DNA from: Alphaproteobacteria bacterium
GTDB taxonomy: Bacteria > Pseudomonadota > Alphaproteobacteria > Rhizobiales > Rhizobiaceae
DNA: 64,000 nt
Reading direction: 5' to 3'
Assembly: GCA_024280375.1 (NCBI GenBank)
Contig: JAJRQF010000114.1
Location: forward strand, 1 to 64,000
The first letter of the stretch is position 1; each line of letters starts with the position of its first letter. Positions 33,883 to 42,960 of this stretch are shown in pieces. Made by a program: the position numbers and the translations under genes. The notes under the pieces are model-generated. The model was not told where the DNA came from. It searched no databases and saw only the letters and a list, made by a program, of their open reading frames with translations.

Positions 33883-35043
33883 TTACCCGACTTTGCCCTC
33901 ATAGGCCTGTTCGTACAACCTCACGCAATCGGCGACTTCAAGCTTGACCGGGTTACCGCTGGCGGTTGGATCAACCACCGCCATTTCAGCCAGCCGGGTA
34001 AATTGATTGTTGCCGACATTGATTTCCTTAATTGTGTGAGGAATGCCAAGGCTTTGCCTTGATTCCAGCACCCAATCCATGAAGCCGGAAAAGCTGCCTT
34101 TAATACCCAGCCAATGGGTGAGGCGTTCAATTTTGTCTTCAATTGCCGGGCGATTATGCATCAGCATATAGGGCATGAAGATCGAATTGGTGAGGCCGTG
34201 TGGTGTGTGGTAGACCGCGCCAACCGGGTGGGAAAGCGAGTGAATGCCGCCAAGGCCCTTTTGGAAGGCAACTGCACCCATAGCGGCGGCTGAAAGCATA
34301 TGGCCGCGGGCTTCGATATCGCTGCCATCCTTATAGGCGCGCGGCAGATATTCCTTGACCAGACGCATTCCCTCAACCGCAATACCTTCTGACATCGGGT
34401 GATAGGAAGGCGCACAATAGGCCTCAAGACAATGAATGAACGCATCCATGCCGGTGCCAGCGGTGAAGTTCGGCGGCAGGCCAACGGTTAGTTCGGCGTC
34501 ACAAATAACCTCTGCCGGTAGCATTTTCGGGTGGAAGATGACCTTTTTTGTTTCGGTCTCTTCATTGGTGATAACACCGGCGCGGCCAACTTCAGAGCCG
34601 GTGCCAGCGGTAGTTGGTACGGCGACGATTGGGGCAATGCCATCCGGGTCGGCACGGGTCCACCAGTCGCCGACATCTTCAAAATCCCACATTGGGCGGG
34701 TTTGGCCCAGCATAAAGGCAATGGTTTTTGCCGCATCAAGTGCAGAGCCGCCACCAAATGCAACAACGCCATCATGGCCACCATCGCGCATGACCTTCAG
34801 GCCATCTTCAACATTGCGGGCGGTTGGGTTTGGTTGCACATCGGAAAATACCCCGGTTTCCAGACCAGCACCGGCAAGCACATCGAGTGCTTTTTTGGTG
34901 ATCGGCAGAGATACAATGCCCGGATCTGTGACAAATAATGGCTTTGAGATTCCAGCAGATTTGCAGGCATCGCCAAGTTCGGAAATTCGACCAGCGCCAA
35001 AACGAATGGAGGTCGGGTAAGACCAGTTAGCGGAAATGCTCAT
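33883..35043 (-). CDS. Iron-containing alcohol dehydrogenase
   Basis: A 386-residue group III (Fe-ADH) enzyme. Seen: F-G-A-G-R-I-S-E-L, the NAD-binding G-G-G-S-A-L-D-A-A-K-T, P-T-T-A-G-T-G-S-E, and metal ligands in M-D-A-F-I-H-C-L-E and H-S-L-S-H-P-V-G with the later H-T-P-H-G. It would oxidise a primary alcohol (or reduce the aldehyde) with NAD. It follows the aldehyde dehydrogenase gene by 34 bases on the same strand, so the two probably oxidise an alcohol to a carboxylate in sequence. Confidence 0.9.
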   Translation of the reverse strand: MSISANWSYPTSIRFGAGRISELGDACKSAGISKPLFVTDPGIVSLPITKKALDVLAGAGLETGVFSDVQPNPTARNVEDGLKVMRDGGHDGVVAFGGGSALDAAKTIAFMLGQTRPMWDFEDVGDWWTRADPDGIAPIVAVPTTAGTGSEVGRAGVITNEETETKKVIFHPKMLPAEVICDAELTVGLPPNFTAGTGMDAFIHCLEAYCAPSYHPMSEGIAVEGMRLVKEYLPRAYKDGSDIEARGHMLSAAAMGAVAFQKGLGGIHSLSHPVGAVYHTPHGLTNSIFMPYMLMHNRPAIEDKIERLTHWLGIKGSFSGFMDWVLESRQSLGIPHTIKEINVGNNQFTRLAEMAVVDPTASGNPVKLEVADCVRLYEQAYEGKVG

Positions 35044-35077
35044 GGATGTTCCTGTGTGTTCCTGAAGTGATGATTAT

Positions 35078-36472
35078 TTATTTTGTGTCAGTACGAAGAT
35101 GAAAGCTCTTTGGACGGGTGAGCGATTCATAGCCAAGTGCCGACAATGTGCAGCCGCGCCCGGTGTTTTTAACACCGGTCCAGGCAAGTGCCGGATCGAG
35201 ATAATCGCAACGGTTCATAAAGACCGTTCCGGTTTCCAATCGGTCGCCAATTCTTTCAGCCGCATCGACATCCTGGGTCCAGATTGCCGCCGTCAGTCCA
35301 AGGTCAGAATCGTTCATCAGGTTTATCGCGTCTTCATCATTGGCAACCTTCATAATGCCAACCACCGGGCCAAAGCTTTCTTCGCGCATGATTGACATGG
35401 TGTGGTCAACTTCGGTCATAATTTGCGGGGCCATATAGGCGGAACCCGGGCTGGCAAGCGGGAAATCGGCCGGATCAATATGCGGCGTGGCACCGGCTGC
35501 GATTGCCTCATTTATCTGTTTGCGGACAAAATCTGCCGCCTGCGGCTTGATCATCGGCCCAAGGGTGGTTGCCTCATCCAGCGGATCGCCAAGCACATAG
35601 GAATTAGCGACTTTCACCATGCCTTCGACGAATGCGTCATAAACATCCTCATGGACGTAAATACGTTCAATCCCGCAGCAAGATTGACCGGAATTGAAGA
35701 AAACGCCGTCGGCGAGATTTTCAATTGCGTGTTCCAGATCGCAGTCAGCGCGCACATAGGCGGGGTCTTTGCCGCCAAGTTCAAGGCCGACCGGAATGAA
35801 ATGGCCAACCGCCAATTCTTCCATTTGACGGCCAGCATCGACCGAGCCGGTGAAACAAACCATGTCGACAAAACCGCCGCCGATCACTTCGCCGGTCTGG
35901 CGGTGATCCATAACTATATTGGTGAATATGCCTTCGGGAATACCTGCCGCATCAAAGGCCTGTTGAAAACGATCGCCGACCGCCAAAGTGTGGGAGGCGT
36001 GTTTGAGCACAACCGCATTGCCGGCCATCAATGCCGGAATGACCGAGTTTACGGTTGTCAAATAAGGGAAATTCCACGGCGCTATGGTAAGAATAGTGCC
36101 AAGCGGTTCGCGGCGGATATAGCGTTTGAAACCAGATTTTTCGCCCGGGTCCACATCTGCGAGCTTTTCAGCGGCCACTTCAATCATATAACGGGCACGC
36201 TCTTCAAAGCCGCCGAGTTCTCCGGCTGCATAACGAATAGGGCGGCCCATTTGCCAGGCAAGCTCCGGCCCGATCTCATCGGCCATTTCCAGCATTGCAT
36301 CAACCGCTTTGGTGCAAAATTCTGCCCGTTCTGCAACAGAAAGTGCTTTCCATGCCGGTAATGCTGAATGGGCATTGGAAAGTTTTTCGTGAATTTCTCG
36401 GGTAGTTGCAACTGGATGTTCTTTGTAAATAGAACCATCAACAGGGGAAATGCATTTAATCAGCTTTGGCAA
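35078..36472 (-). CDS. NAD(P)-dependent aldehyde dehydrogenase
   Basis: A 464-residue ALDH superfamily enzyme. N133 of P-W-N-F-P (oxyanion), E231 in E-L-G-G-K-D-P (general base) and nucleophile C265 in N-S-G-Q-S-C-C-G are all present. The C-terminus S-L-T-R-P-K-S-F resembles the succinate-semialdehyde/aldehyde group. First gene of a two-gene operon with the iron ADH; divergent from the MetE-like gene across 191 bases. Confidence 0.92.
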   Translation of the reverse strand: MPKLIKCISPVDGSIYKEHPVATTREIHEKLSNAHSALPAWKALSVAERAEFCTKAVDAMLEMADEIGPELAWQMGRPIRYAAGELGGFEERARYMIEVAAEKLADVDPGEKSGFKRYIRREPLGTILTIAPWNFPYLTTVNSVIPALMAGNAVVLKHASHTLAVGDRFQQAFDAAGIPEGIFTNIVMDHRQTGEVIGGGFVDMVCFTGSVDAGRQMEELAVGHFIPVGLELGGKDPAYVRADCDLEHAIENLADGVFFNSGQSCCGIERIYVHEDVYDAFVEGMVKVANSYVLGDPLDEATTLGPMIKPQAADFVRKQINEAIAAGATPHIDPADFPLASPGSAYMAPQIMTEVDHTMSIMREESFGPVVGIMKVANDEDAINLMNDSDLGLTAAIWTQDVDAAERIGDRLETGTVFMNRCDYLDPALAWTGVKNTGRGCTLSALGYESLTRPKSFHLRTDTK

Positions 36473-36663
36473 AACAGCATCCTTAAACTGGTGTATTTAA
36501 TTGATCCCGGCCCGTTTGTGGGCCAAACCTTTGAACAGCATATTCACCATTGCGAAGAATTATTCAATGATTATTTTGCGACATTTATTGACGTTATTTG
36601 TATTGTTGTTTTGATGGAATTCTACTTGATTTGAGTTCTGGATTTGATCTGAAAGGTGGACCA

Positions 36664-37725
36664 ATGGCTATTCCAACGACTTGTATCGGGGCCTACCCGA
36701 AACCGAACTATGTGCCGATTGTTGACTGGTTTCAGCAACAGGGCGGATTGAGCGCCTCGGCGGGCGATGTTACCCGGCAGGCCAGTGCTGCATTGGAAAG
36801 CTATAGTGATGAAGATGAGGCATTGTTTATACGTGCAACAAATGCGGCCGTAAGCGATCAGGTTGCCGCCGGCATTGATATTCCAAGCGACGGGGAACAG
36901 CGGCGTGAAAATTATATTCACTATCATTGCCGACATCTGAACGGTTTTGATTTTCAAAACCTGACCAAAAGGGTATTGCGTGATGGTGCCTATGAGGCGG
37001 AGCTTCCATCAATTTTCGGGAAAATCACACCAAAGGGTAATAATTTTCTCAATCGTGATTTTGAAATTGCGCAGGGTTTTACCGACCGCCCGGTGAAAAT
37101 TACCGTGCCCGGCCCGATGACTATTATGGATACAACGGCAAACAGTTTCTACGATGACGAGAAACAATTGGCGCGTGATTTGGCCGATGCGCTAAACTTT
37201 GAAATTCGGGCACTGGCTGATGCCGGGTGTCGCTATATTCAGGTGGATGAACCGGTTTTTGCGCGCAATGTGGCAAGGGCGCTTGATTTTGGCATGGAAT
37301 GTCTCGACCGGTGTTTTCACGGGGTTCCGGATGAGGTAACCCGCGTTATGCATATGTGCTGCGGGTATCCTGAAAAGCTTGATGATGCGGACTACAAAAA
37401 AGCAGAGCCATCCAGCTATTTTTTGTTGGCTGACGCAATTGATGCATCAACGATTAATCAGGTATCGCTTGAGGATGCACACCGATATAACGATCTTGCA
37501 TTGCTGGAAAAATTTACCCGCACAAGCGTTATATTTGGTGCTGTGGCGATTGCCGACAGTCGTGTGGAGACGGTCGAAGGTATTAAAACGCGGCTGAAGC
37601 AGGCATTGAACCATATTGATCACGACCGGTTGTTGGCGGCTCCCGATTGCGGGTTGGCAATTTTGGGGCGAGAATTGGCGATGACTAAACTTGCCAACCT
37701 TTGTGAGGCGGCAAAATTTGTTTGA
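36664..37725 (+). CDS. MetE-C-terminal-domain-like cobalamin-independent methyltransferase family protein
   Basis: A 353-residue single-domain protein of the cobalamin-independent methionine synthase fold. Visible: G-A-Y-P-K-P near the start, P-S-D-G-E-Q, V-P-G-P-M-T-I, V-D-E-P-V-F-A, and zinc-ligand candidates H-M-C-C-G-Y-P and A-P-D-C-G-L-A. The folate-binding N-terminal half of MetE is absent. Such stand-alone forms often use other methyl donors (for example methylated amines or thioethers); donor unknown here. Start ATG 36664 with AAGGTGG; upstream codons from 36598 are rejected for lack of an RBS. Confidence 0.82.
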   Translation: MAIPTTCIGAYPKPNYVPIVDWFQQQGGLSASAGDVTRQASAALESYSDEDEALFIRATNAAVSDQVAAGIDIPSDGEQRRENYIHYHCRHLNGFDFQNLTKRVLRDGAYEAELPSIFGKITPKGNNFLNRDFEIAQGFTDRPVKITVPGPMTIMDTTANSFYDDEKQLARDLADALNFEIRALADAGCRYIQVDEPVFARNVARALDFGMECLDRCFHGVPDEVTRVMHMCCGYPEKLDDADYKKAEPSSYFLLADAIDASTINQVSLEDAHRYNDLALLEKFTRTSVIFGAVAIADSRVETVEGIKTRLKQALNHIDHDRLLAAPDCGLAILGRELAMTKLANLCEAAKFV

Positions 37726-38092
37726 ATTCACTCGGAATTTTGTCGAAATAATTCAATTTAAAGTGATGGAATAAAACTGATTTCTGCAATCGTTATATTC
37801 TGGACTCTTATTCTTTAATGATCTGGACCCAATTTATTTTTCAATAAGGCCTTCCAATATGCATTGACCACCGTATAGTGCGGTAGAGTCCGTGACTATA
37901 ACTCTTGGCTTGCGCAATAAGAAAACAATATGCGCGTGACAGTTCACGGCGAGGAGGCGATCATATTTTAATGCACGCGCAAAGTGCCATAAACACGTTG
38001 AAATTGTGTGTTAAATCGTTCAGACTTATTCGAATTCGAAACCATTCGAATTCTTACGAACCTTGTTGAAGGTTAAAAAGGGAGAATACTTA
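37726..38092 (+). promoter_or_regulatory. Long leader upstream of the polyamine-type transporter operon
   Basis: A 367-base gap ending in GGGAGA before ATG 38093. It includes two direct repeats of TTCGAATTC (38029-38037 and 38045-38053, 16 bases apart) that could be an operator. A possible 32-codon leader frame (ATG 37971 to TGA 38069) has AGGAGG but 13 bases away, so it is doubtful. I saw no known riboswitch core. Confidence 0.4.
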
Positions 38093-39247
38093 ATGAAACA
38101 AAAAACCAACTCAACACTGCAGGCTGCTAAAGACTTTAGCCGTCGTACGGTGATTAAGGGCGGTGCAGCAGCTGGTGCAGTAGCATTGACCAGTCCAATG
38201 TTTATTCGCAATGCGCGTGCGGCAGGCGAAATTAACATTTTAATGTGGTCAGACTATCTGCCAGAAGGTTTCATTGCCGGGTTTAAAGAAAAAACCGGCA
38301 TTAAAATCAACTTCACCGGCATTGGTTCGAATGAAGAGATCATCAACAAAATGAAGGCCAATAAAGGCCAGGGTTTTGATCTTGTCTCACCAACCAACAA
38401 CCAGAACCTCGAGTGGGGTCCACTTGAATTGCTGCAACCTTTTGATATGGCACGCGTAAAGATTGACAAGGTCAATCCTGCAATGGCTAAAATCGGCTCC
38501 GATGGCTGGAACTTTAATGGCAAGGGTATTCACTGGGTTCCTCATATCTGGGGTACTGAAGGTGTTGCCTGGCGTACTGATCTTTGGGCTCCTGAAGGTG
38601 GCGTTCCTAGTTACGGTGATATCTGGTCAGAAGCCAATGCTGGCAAAACCATGATTCGTCCGCATTCCGGCATGCTGTGTGCAGGTCTTTATATGGAATC
38701 AATCGGCGAATTGGATAAAGGCGCAATGTGGGGAGCTTATGAATCAGAAGCTGCTATGCGTCCGATTTGGCAGAAAGTTACTGATTGGTGTATTGCCCGC
38801 AAAGCTAACCTCAAACTTCTTTGGAATGATGCGGATAGCCAGAAAAACGGTCTTCTCAAAGAGGGCGTTATTGTTGGTCAGGCTTGGGATGGTCCACCAT
38901 TGTCACTCAAGACTGCCGGTGAGCCTGTACAGTATCAGGCACCTAAAGAAGGTGCTATGGCATGGGTTGATGGTATTTCAATGCCGATCGGTGCGAAGAA
39001 CACTGACGAAATTTATGCATTCCTTGAATATGCCTATGAGTCCAAGCCTGCTGGCGAAGCCATCAATAAACATGGTTATAATTCACCTGTTCTTGGTGCT
39101 GATCAGGCTGCTAATGCAAACTACAAAAAGAACTTTGCAGAAGCTTATCCAGGGGACGCTCTTTCCAACCTTAACCCATGGCCACCACAGGCTCCATGGT
39201 ATGCGAAAGTGCGTACAGAATATGTAAACAAGTTTAAAAGCTCATAA
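38093..39247 (+). CDS. Spermidine/putrescine-type extracellular solute-binding protein
   Basis: A 384-residue periplasmic binding protein (PotD/PotF class). N-terminal twin-arginine segment S-R-R-T-V-I-K-G-G-A-A-A-G-A-V-A with cleavage near A-R-A-A. The mature protein begins E-I-N-I-L-M-W-S-D-Y-L-P, typical of polyamine-binding proteins, then S-N-E-E-I-I-N-K-M. Ligand is a polyamine or related cation by family. Start ATG 38093 with GGGAGA; the TTG at 38063 is less likely. First of four transporter genes. Confidence 0.88.
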   Translation: MKQKTNSTLQAAKDFSRRTVIKGGAAAGAVALTSPMFIRNARAAGEINILMWSDYLPEGFIAGFKEKTGIKINFTGIGSNEEIINKMKANKGQGFDLVSPTNNQNLEWGPLELLQPFDMARVKIDKVNPAMAKIGSDGWNFNGKGIHWVPHIWGTEGVAWRTDLWAPEGGVPSYGDIWSEANAGKTMIRPHSGMLCAGLYMESIGELDKGAMWGAYESEAAMRPIWQKVTDWCIARKANLKLLWNDADSQKNGLLKEGVIVGQAWDGPPLSLKTAGEPVQYQAPKEGAMAWVDGISMPIGAKNTDEIYAFLEYAYESKPAGEAINKHGYNSPVLGADQAANANYKKNFAEAYPGDALSNLNPWPPQAPWYAKVRTEYVNKFKSS

Positions 39248-39278
39248 GCTTTTTGATTTGCACATTCTTCAACAATGT

Positions 39279-39300
39279 CTCTGGGCAGGTTTGCCCGGAG
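39279..39300 (+). promoter_or_regulatory. Stem-loop after the binding-protein gene
   Basis: CTCTGGGCA (39279-39287) pairs with TGCCCGGAG (39292-39300), with one G-T pair and the loop GGTT; only a broken T-rich tail follows. It probably attenuates transcription into the ATPase gene or stabilises the binding-protein message. Confidence 0.6.
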
Positions 39301-39404
39301 ATTGCCTTTCTATTTTGTGAGGTGAATTTGAAATTAAATGCGGTTTTGCGCTAAATAATTGCAAAATAGCCGGCTCGAAATGGGCCTGATCTGGGGAGGT
39401 CTCA

Positions 39405-40514
39405 ATGAGTTCTGGTGTAAGCGTTGATTTGCAGGATATGTGGATCAAGTTTGGCGATTTTGTTGCCGTTCGTGAAGCGAATGTAAATATTAAAGGCGGC
39501 GATTTCTTCTCGTTTTTGGGGCCTTCGGGTTGTGGTAAAACTACGATTTTACGGGCGGTTTCCGGGTTTCTTGAGCCAAGCGATGGCAACATCTTAATCG
39601 GTGGCGAGAACATGATCGGCAAAGGCCCAAATGAGCGGCCGACTGCATTGATCTTCCAAAATCTTGCACTCTTTCCGTTGATGAAAGTCTGGGAAAATAT
39701 TGCATTTTCTATGGAAGTTCGCGGTGCCAGTGCTGGCGAGAGGCGTAAACGGGCAGACGAGCTGTTGGATATGATTGCGCTTTCAGACCAGGGTGACAAA
39801 CTGCCTTCTGAATTGTCGGGTGGCCAAAAGCAGCGGGTGGCGATTGCCCGTGCACTTTGTGCTGAACCTGATGTATTGTTGCTTGACGAGCCTCTTTCAG
39901 CATTGGATTTGAAGTTGCGCCAACATATGCGTACAGAGCTTCGAGAAATTCAAAAACGCGTCGGCATTACATTTATTTACATCACCCATGACCAGGGTGA
40001 AGCGCTGACCATGTCTGATAGTGTGGCGGTTATGAAAGCCGGTATTATTGATCAGATTGCCGATGGCAAGTCTATTTACGATGATCCATCAACAGCATTT
40101 GTGGCCTCATTCGTGGGCGAAAACAATTGTTTCCGTGGCAAGATTTCCAAGATTATCGATGGTCAGGCAGTCATTGATTCCAACCGAACCGGCGCTTTAC
40201 GTGGCCGCATTGCAACCGGTGCTCAAGGTAAATTGAGCGTTGGCGATGATGCGATGATGTTCATTCGACCGGAAGGGTTGAGCCTAACGGATAAAGAAGC
40301 CTCCGATACGCGGATAATGGCTGAGGTTCATCACTCTGAGTTTGAGGGCCAAAGCTATAATGTCTTCCTTGAGGGTACCGAGGGCAAGGAAATGAAAATG
40401 GCGCTGACCAATCGAGGGGAAGCGCAGCTGTTTGATGCCGGATCCAATTTGAAGATTAGTTTTGATGCCAATCAGGCGGTCATTGTGCCCGTCGGCGAAC
40501 TGGCGAGTGAGTGA
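39405..40514 (+). CDS. Polyamine-type ABC transporter ATP-binding protein
   Basis: A 369-residue PotA-like ATPase. Walker A G-P-S-G-C-G-K-T-T, Q-loop F-Q-N-L, signature L-S-G-G-Q-K-Q-R-V-A-I-A-R, Walker B L-L-L-D-E-P-L, H-loop T-H-D. A C-terminal TOBE domain (about 280-360) with M-F-I-R-P-E-G-L-S-L is present as in PotA. It overlaps the GTG at 40511 of the permease frame by four bases. Confidence 0.92.
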   Translation: MSSGVSVDLQDMWIKFGDFVAVREANVNIKGGDFFSFLGPSGCGKTTILRAVSGFLEPSDGNILIGGENMIGKGPNERPTALIFQNLALFPLMKVWENIAFSMEVRGASAGERRKRADELLDMIALSDQGDKLPSELSGGQKQRVAIARALCAEPDVLLLDEPLSALDLKLRQHMRTELREIQKRVGITFIYITHDQGEALTMSDSVAVMKAGIIDQIADGKSIYDDPSTAFVASFVGENNCFRGKISKIIDGQAVIDSNRTGALRGRIATGAQGKLSVGDDAMMFIRPEGLSLTDKEASDTRIMAEVHHSEFEGQSYNVFLEGTEGKEMKMALTNRGEAQLFDAGSNLKISFDANQAVIVPVGELASE

Positions 40515-41443
40515 TCGTCATGAATGGATTTATGAAAGATTACTTCAGAAGGAACGGCACCCTGATGGGGTGGATGTTGCTTATCCTGGTTTTGTTCTGG
40601 ACGGTCATGCTGATCATCCTGCCTCAGCTTTATATGTTCGACCTGTCGTTCCATCCGAATTTGCCGCCGCCGGAAATGGGTGGCCCGAAAGATCACCATA
40701 CACTTGAGAATTATAAGTATCTGGTATTTGGTGCGCCGGGGAATGAGGATGGCTATAATAAAGTCGATCTGCTGGTTTTTGTGCGAACGCTCATTGCTGC
40801 AGCGTTTGTTACAGTAATCGATCTGATGTTGTGTTATCCAATTGCTTACTTTTTGGGGCAAACCAAGGGTGGCGGCTTCATCCGTATCCTTGTTCTGTTG
40901 CTGATTATTCCTTATTGGATCAACGAAATTCTTCGCGCCTTTGCGTTCAGAATTATATTTGGCGATAGTGGTGTCATCAACGAATTCCTGATACTTTTCA
41001 GTGTCATTGATAGTCCAATTGACTTTATTCGGGCCAACGTGGCGCTCTATGCCGGGCTTGGCTATGCCTATATTCTGTTGATGATTTTCCCGATGTACAA
41101 TGTTATCGAGAGCCTTGATCGCAACCAGATTGAAGCGGCTCGGGATATGGGAGCATCGTGGGTAACCATTCACAGACGCGTGGTAATTCCCTACGCTAAA
41201 CCCGGTATTGCATCTGGTTGTACTATGGTCTTCATGTTGTCAGCCGGTGCATTGGCCGCACCGCAAATTCTCGGCGGGCCTTCAAGTTTGTGGTTTACCC
41301 AACTGGTTTACCAGTGGTTCAACACCGGTAGTAACTGGACGCAGGCATCATCCTACGCGATCGTGTTGTTGGGAGCGTGTTTGGTCATTGTTTTGACCGT
41401 CATGCGCTTGTTTAAAGTGAACATGGGGGATATTGGCAAATGA
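40511..41443 (+). CDS. ABC transporter permease (PotB-like)
   Basis: A 310-residue inner-membrane permease, about six helices, with a periplasmic loop after helix 1 (F-H-P-N-L-P-P-P-E-M-G-G). The EAA loop is A-A-R-D-M-G-A-S-W-V-T-I-H-R-R-V-V-I-P. GTG 40511 overlaps the ATPase stop; ATG 40520 is a close alternative. Its stop overlaps the next permease start by four bases. Confidence 0.9.
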   Translation: MIVMNGFMKDYFRRNGTLMGWMLLILVLFWTVMLIILPQLYMFDLSFHPNLPPPEMGGPKDHHTLENYKYLVFGAPGNEDGYNKVDLLVFVRTLIAAAFVTVIDLMLCYPIAYFLGQTKGGGFIRILVLLLIIPYWINEILRAFAFRIIFGDSGVINEFLILFSVIDSPIDFIRANVALYAGLGYAYILLMIFPMYNVIESLDRNQIEAARDMGASWVTIHRRVVIPYAKPGIASGCTMVFMLSAGALAAPQILGGPSSLWFTQLVYQWFNTGSNWTQASSYAIVLLGACLVIVLTVMRLFKVNMGDIGK

Positions 41444-42747
41444 GGGATCAACCACTTCTTATCCGCATTGGAATGTCGCTCTATTTATTGATGTTCTTCA
41501 CCTATCTGCTCGGGCCTTTGGTTCTGATGGGGATAACGGCCTTTAACTCGGCGTCATTTCCGCAGATTTCTCCGTGGGAGATATTTTCATTTGAATGGTT
41601 TTCGAAGCTGTTTGCCGATGATCGCATTCTGGAAGGCCTAAAAAACTCGCTTTATGTGGGTTTCTTTACGGTCATATTGTCTGTTTCAATGGGCCTTGCC
41701 GGCGCGTTGATATTGACCCAAATCTGGCCAAAATTGCGGGCAACCTATTACACGCTCATTATTGCGCCAATTCTGGTGCCGGGTGTGGTGATCGGGATTT
41801 CCACCCTGGTTTTCTGGGCAGAAATTAATCGGATACTCGGCCTGTCGCCTGACAGTTTTTTAGCCAATGGTATTTTTCTAACCGTGCTTGGGCAATCTAC
41901 CTTTATTGCTTCCTATTGCATGCTGGTATTTGTGGCGCGCTTACAGCGCTACGATATCGGATTGACTGAGGCGGCGCTTGATTTGGGTGCCAGCCATCTA
42001 CAGGCTTTCAGAAAAATTCAACTGCCATTCCTGTTTCCGGCTATGGCATCTTCGGCGGTGTTGGCATTTTTGGCTTCGTTTGAGAATTATAATACTTCGA
42101 TATTTACCCATCAGAAATTTGCTACATTGACGATTATTCTGTCGCAAAAGGTTCGATACGGTATTGATCCTTCGATTTCAGCATTGGCATTTATCATTGT
42201 CTGTTTGACCGTGTTCTTTGCTCTTCTAAATGAGGTTCGGACCAGACGGGCACAATTGGCAGTTGCTAATGGTGCACCTGTTGGTGCTGTGACAAGTGGC
42301 TTTAAGGCGCCAAGTTTCTTTGCTGGAAACCCTGCCGCGGTTGTCTTTGCATTATTTGTCGCGGGTGTTGTTGCAACTGTTGCTATCTCTCAGGTCTATG
42401 ATCCGGAGCCTGCAAAATCGGTCTTGTTGAAAGAAAAACGGGCAGCTCAGGAACTGCGCATTCAGGCACTTCAGCAACGCTTGAAAGATAAGCGTTTGCA
42501 GAAGAAAATGAAGGGACCTGATATTTTCAATGAGGAAAAAGTTGGGGCTAAGCCCAAGAGCCCAGGTGCCAAAACTTTTGGTAACGTCTTTGCACCTAAT
42601 AATCTTGAAGATGCTGCGGGCTCTGCTAAAGACAAAAACGGCCTTAAATCCAAAAGTCCGGGTGTGAATACCTTTGGCAATGTCTTTGCGCCGACCAATT
42701 TGGAAGATGCCGCCGGTTCAAAGAAAAAGGATGCGCCGAAGGAATAG
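41440..42747 (+). CDS. ABC transporter permease (PotC-like) with a repeat-bearing C-terminal extension
   Basis: A 435-residue protein, about 150 residues longer than PotC. Residues 1-275 are a normal permease with the EAA loop A-A-L-D-L-G-A-S-H-L-Q-A-F-R-K-I. Then comes an extra predicted membrane helix (about 294-316), a Lys/Glu/Gln/Arg-rich coiled-coil-like segment (325-360) and two 23-residue repeats (373-395, 405-427) with the pattern K-S-P-G-x-x-T-F-G-N-V-F-A-P-x-N-L-E-D-A-A-G-S, ending in a lysine-rich tail. The tail's function is unknown; it may dock a cytosolic partner. No frameshift is needed to explain it. Confidence 0.87.
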   Translation: MRDQPLLIRIGMSLYLLMFFTYLLGPLVLMGITAFNSASFPQISPWEIFSFEWFSKLFADDRILEGLKNSLYVGFFTVILSVSMGLAGALILTQIWPKLRATYYTLIIAPILVPGVVIGISTLVFWAEINRILGLSPDSFLANGIFLTVLGQSTFIASYCMLVFVARLQRYDIGLTEAALDLGASHLQAFRKIQLPFLFPAMASSAVLAFLASFENYNTSIFTHQKFATLTIILSQKVRYGIDPSISALAFIIVCLTVFFALLNEVRTRRAQLAVANGAPVGAVTSGFKAPSFFAGNPAAVVFALFVAGVVATVAISQVYDPEPAKSVLLKEKRAAQELRIQALQQRLKDKRLQKKMKGPDIFNEEKVGAKPKSPGAKTFGNVFAPNNLEDAAGSAKDKNGLKSKSPGVNTFGNVFAPTNLEDAAGSKKKDAPKE

Positions 42748-42756
42748 GTGCGTTCT

Positions 42757-42893
42757 AGAGCGATTCATCTTTGGATAGAATCGCTCTAATTTCTTTCGCT
42801 CACGGCATTTTGGTGCTGTGCACCAGCCTTCGCGGGAGCGATGCATCCGCATCGGGCTGCTCTTCGCAGCCTGACCGCTTCCATGTAAACATG
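42757..42893 (+). repeat. Composite intergenic repeat, copy C
   Basis: AGAGCGATTCATCTTTGGAT, AATCGCTCTAATTTC and CGCTCACGGC, then a distinct middle and CTCTTCGCAGCCTGACCGCTTCCATGTAAACATG in two blocks. The first and last blocks match copy A on its minus strand; the 41-base palindrome of copies A and B is missing here. Confidence 0.75.
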
Positions 42894-42910
42894 ACGCGCT
42901 CAAAAACAGC

Positions 42911-42951
42911 AAAAAAGGGCATGAAGCAATTGTACTTCATGCCCTTTTTTT
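42911..42951. terminator. Bidirectional rho-independent terminator
   Basis: GGGCATGAAG (42917-42926) and CTTCATGCCC (42935-42944) form a 10-bp stem flanked by A6 and T7. It can end both the plus-strand transporter operon and the minus-strand molybdenum hydroxylase operon. Confidence 0.9.
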
Positions 42952-42960
42952 ATTGTCGCG

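Noticed and set aside
35402-36361. 319-codon open frame opposite the aldehyde dehydrogenase
   Set aside because: Antisense to a gene with complete catalytic residues; its translation is rich in His/Arg/Cys and matches no family.
37971-38069. 32-codon leader frame before the polyamine-type binding protein
   Set aside because: Its AGGAGG is 13 bases from the ATG and the peptide shows no attenuator-like codon runs; kept only as a remark.
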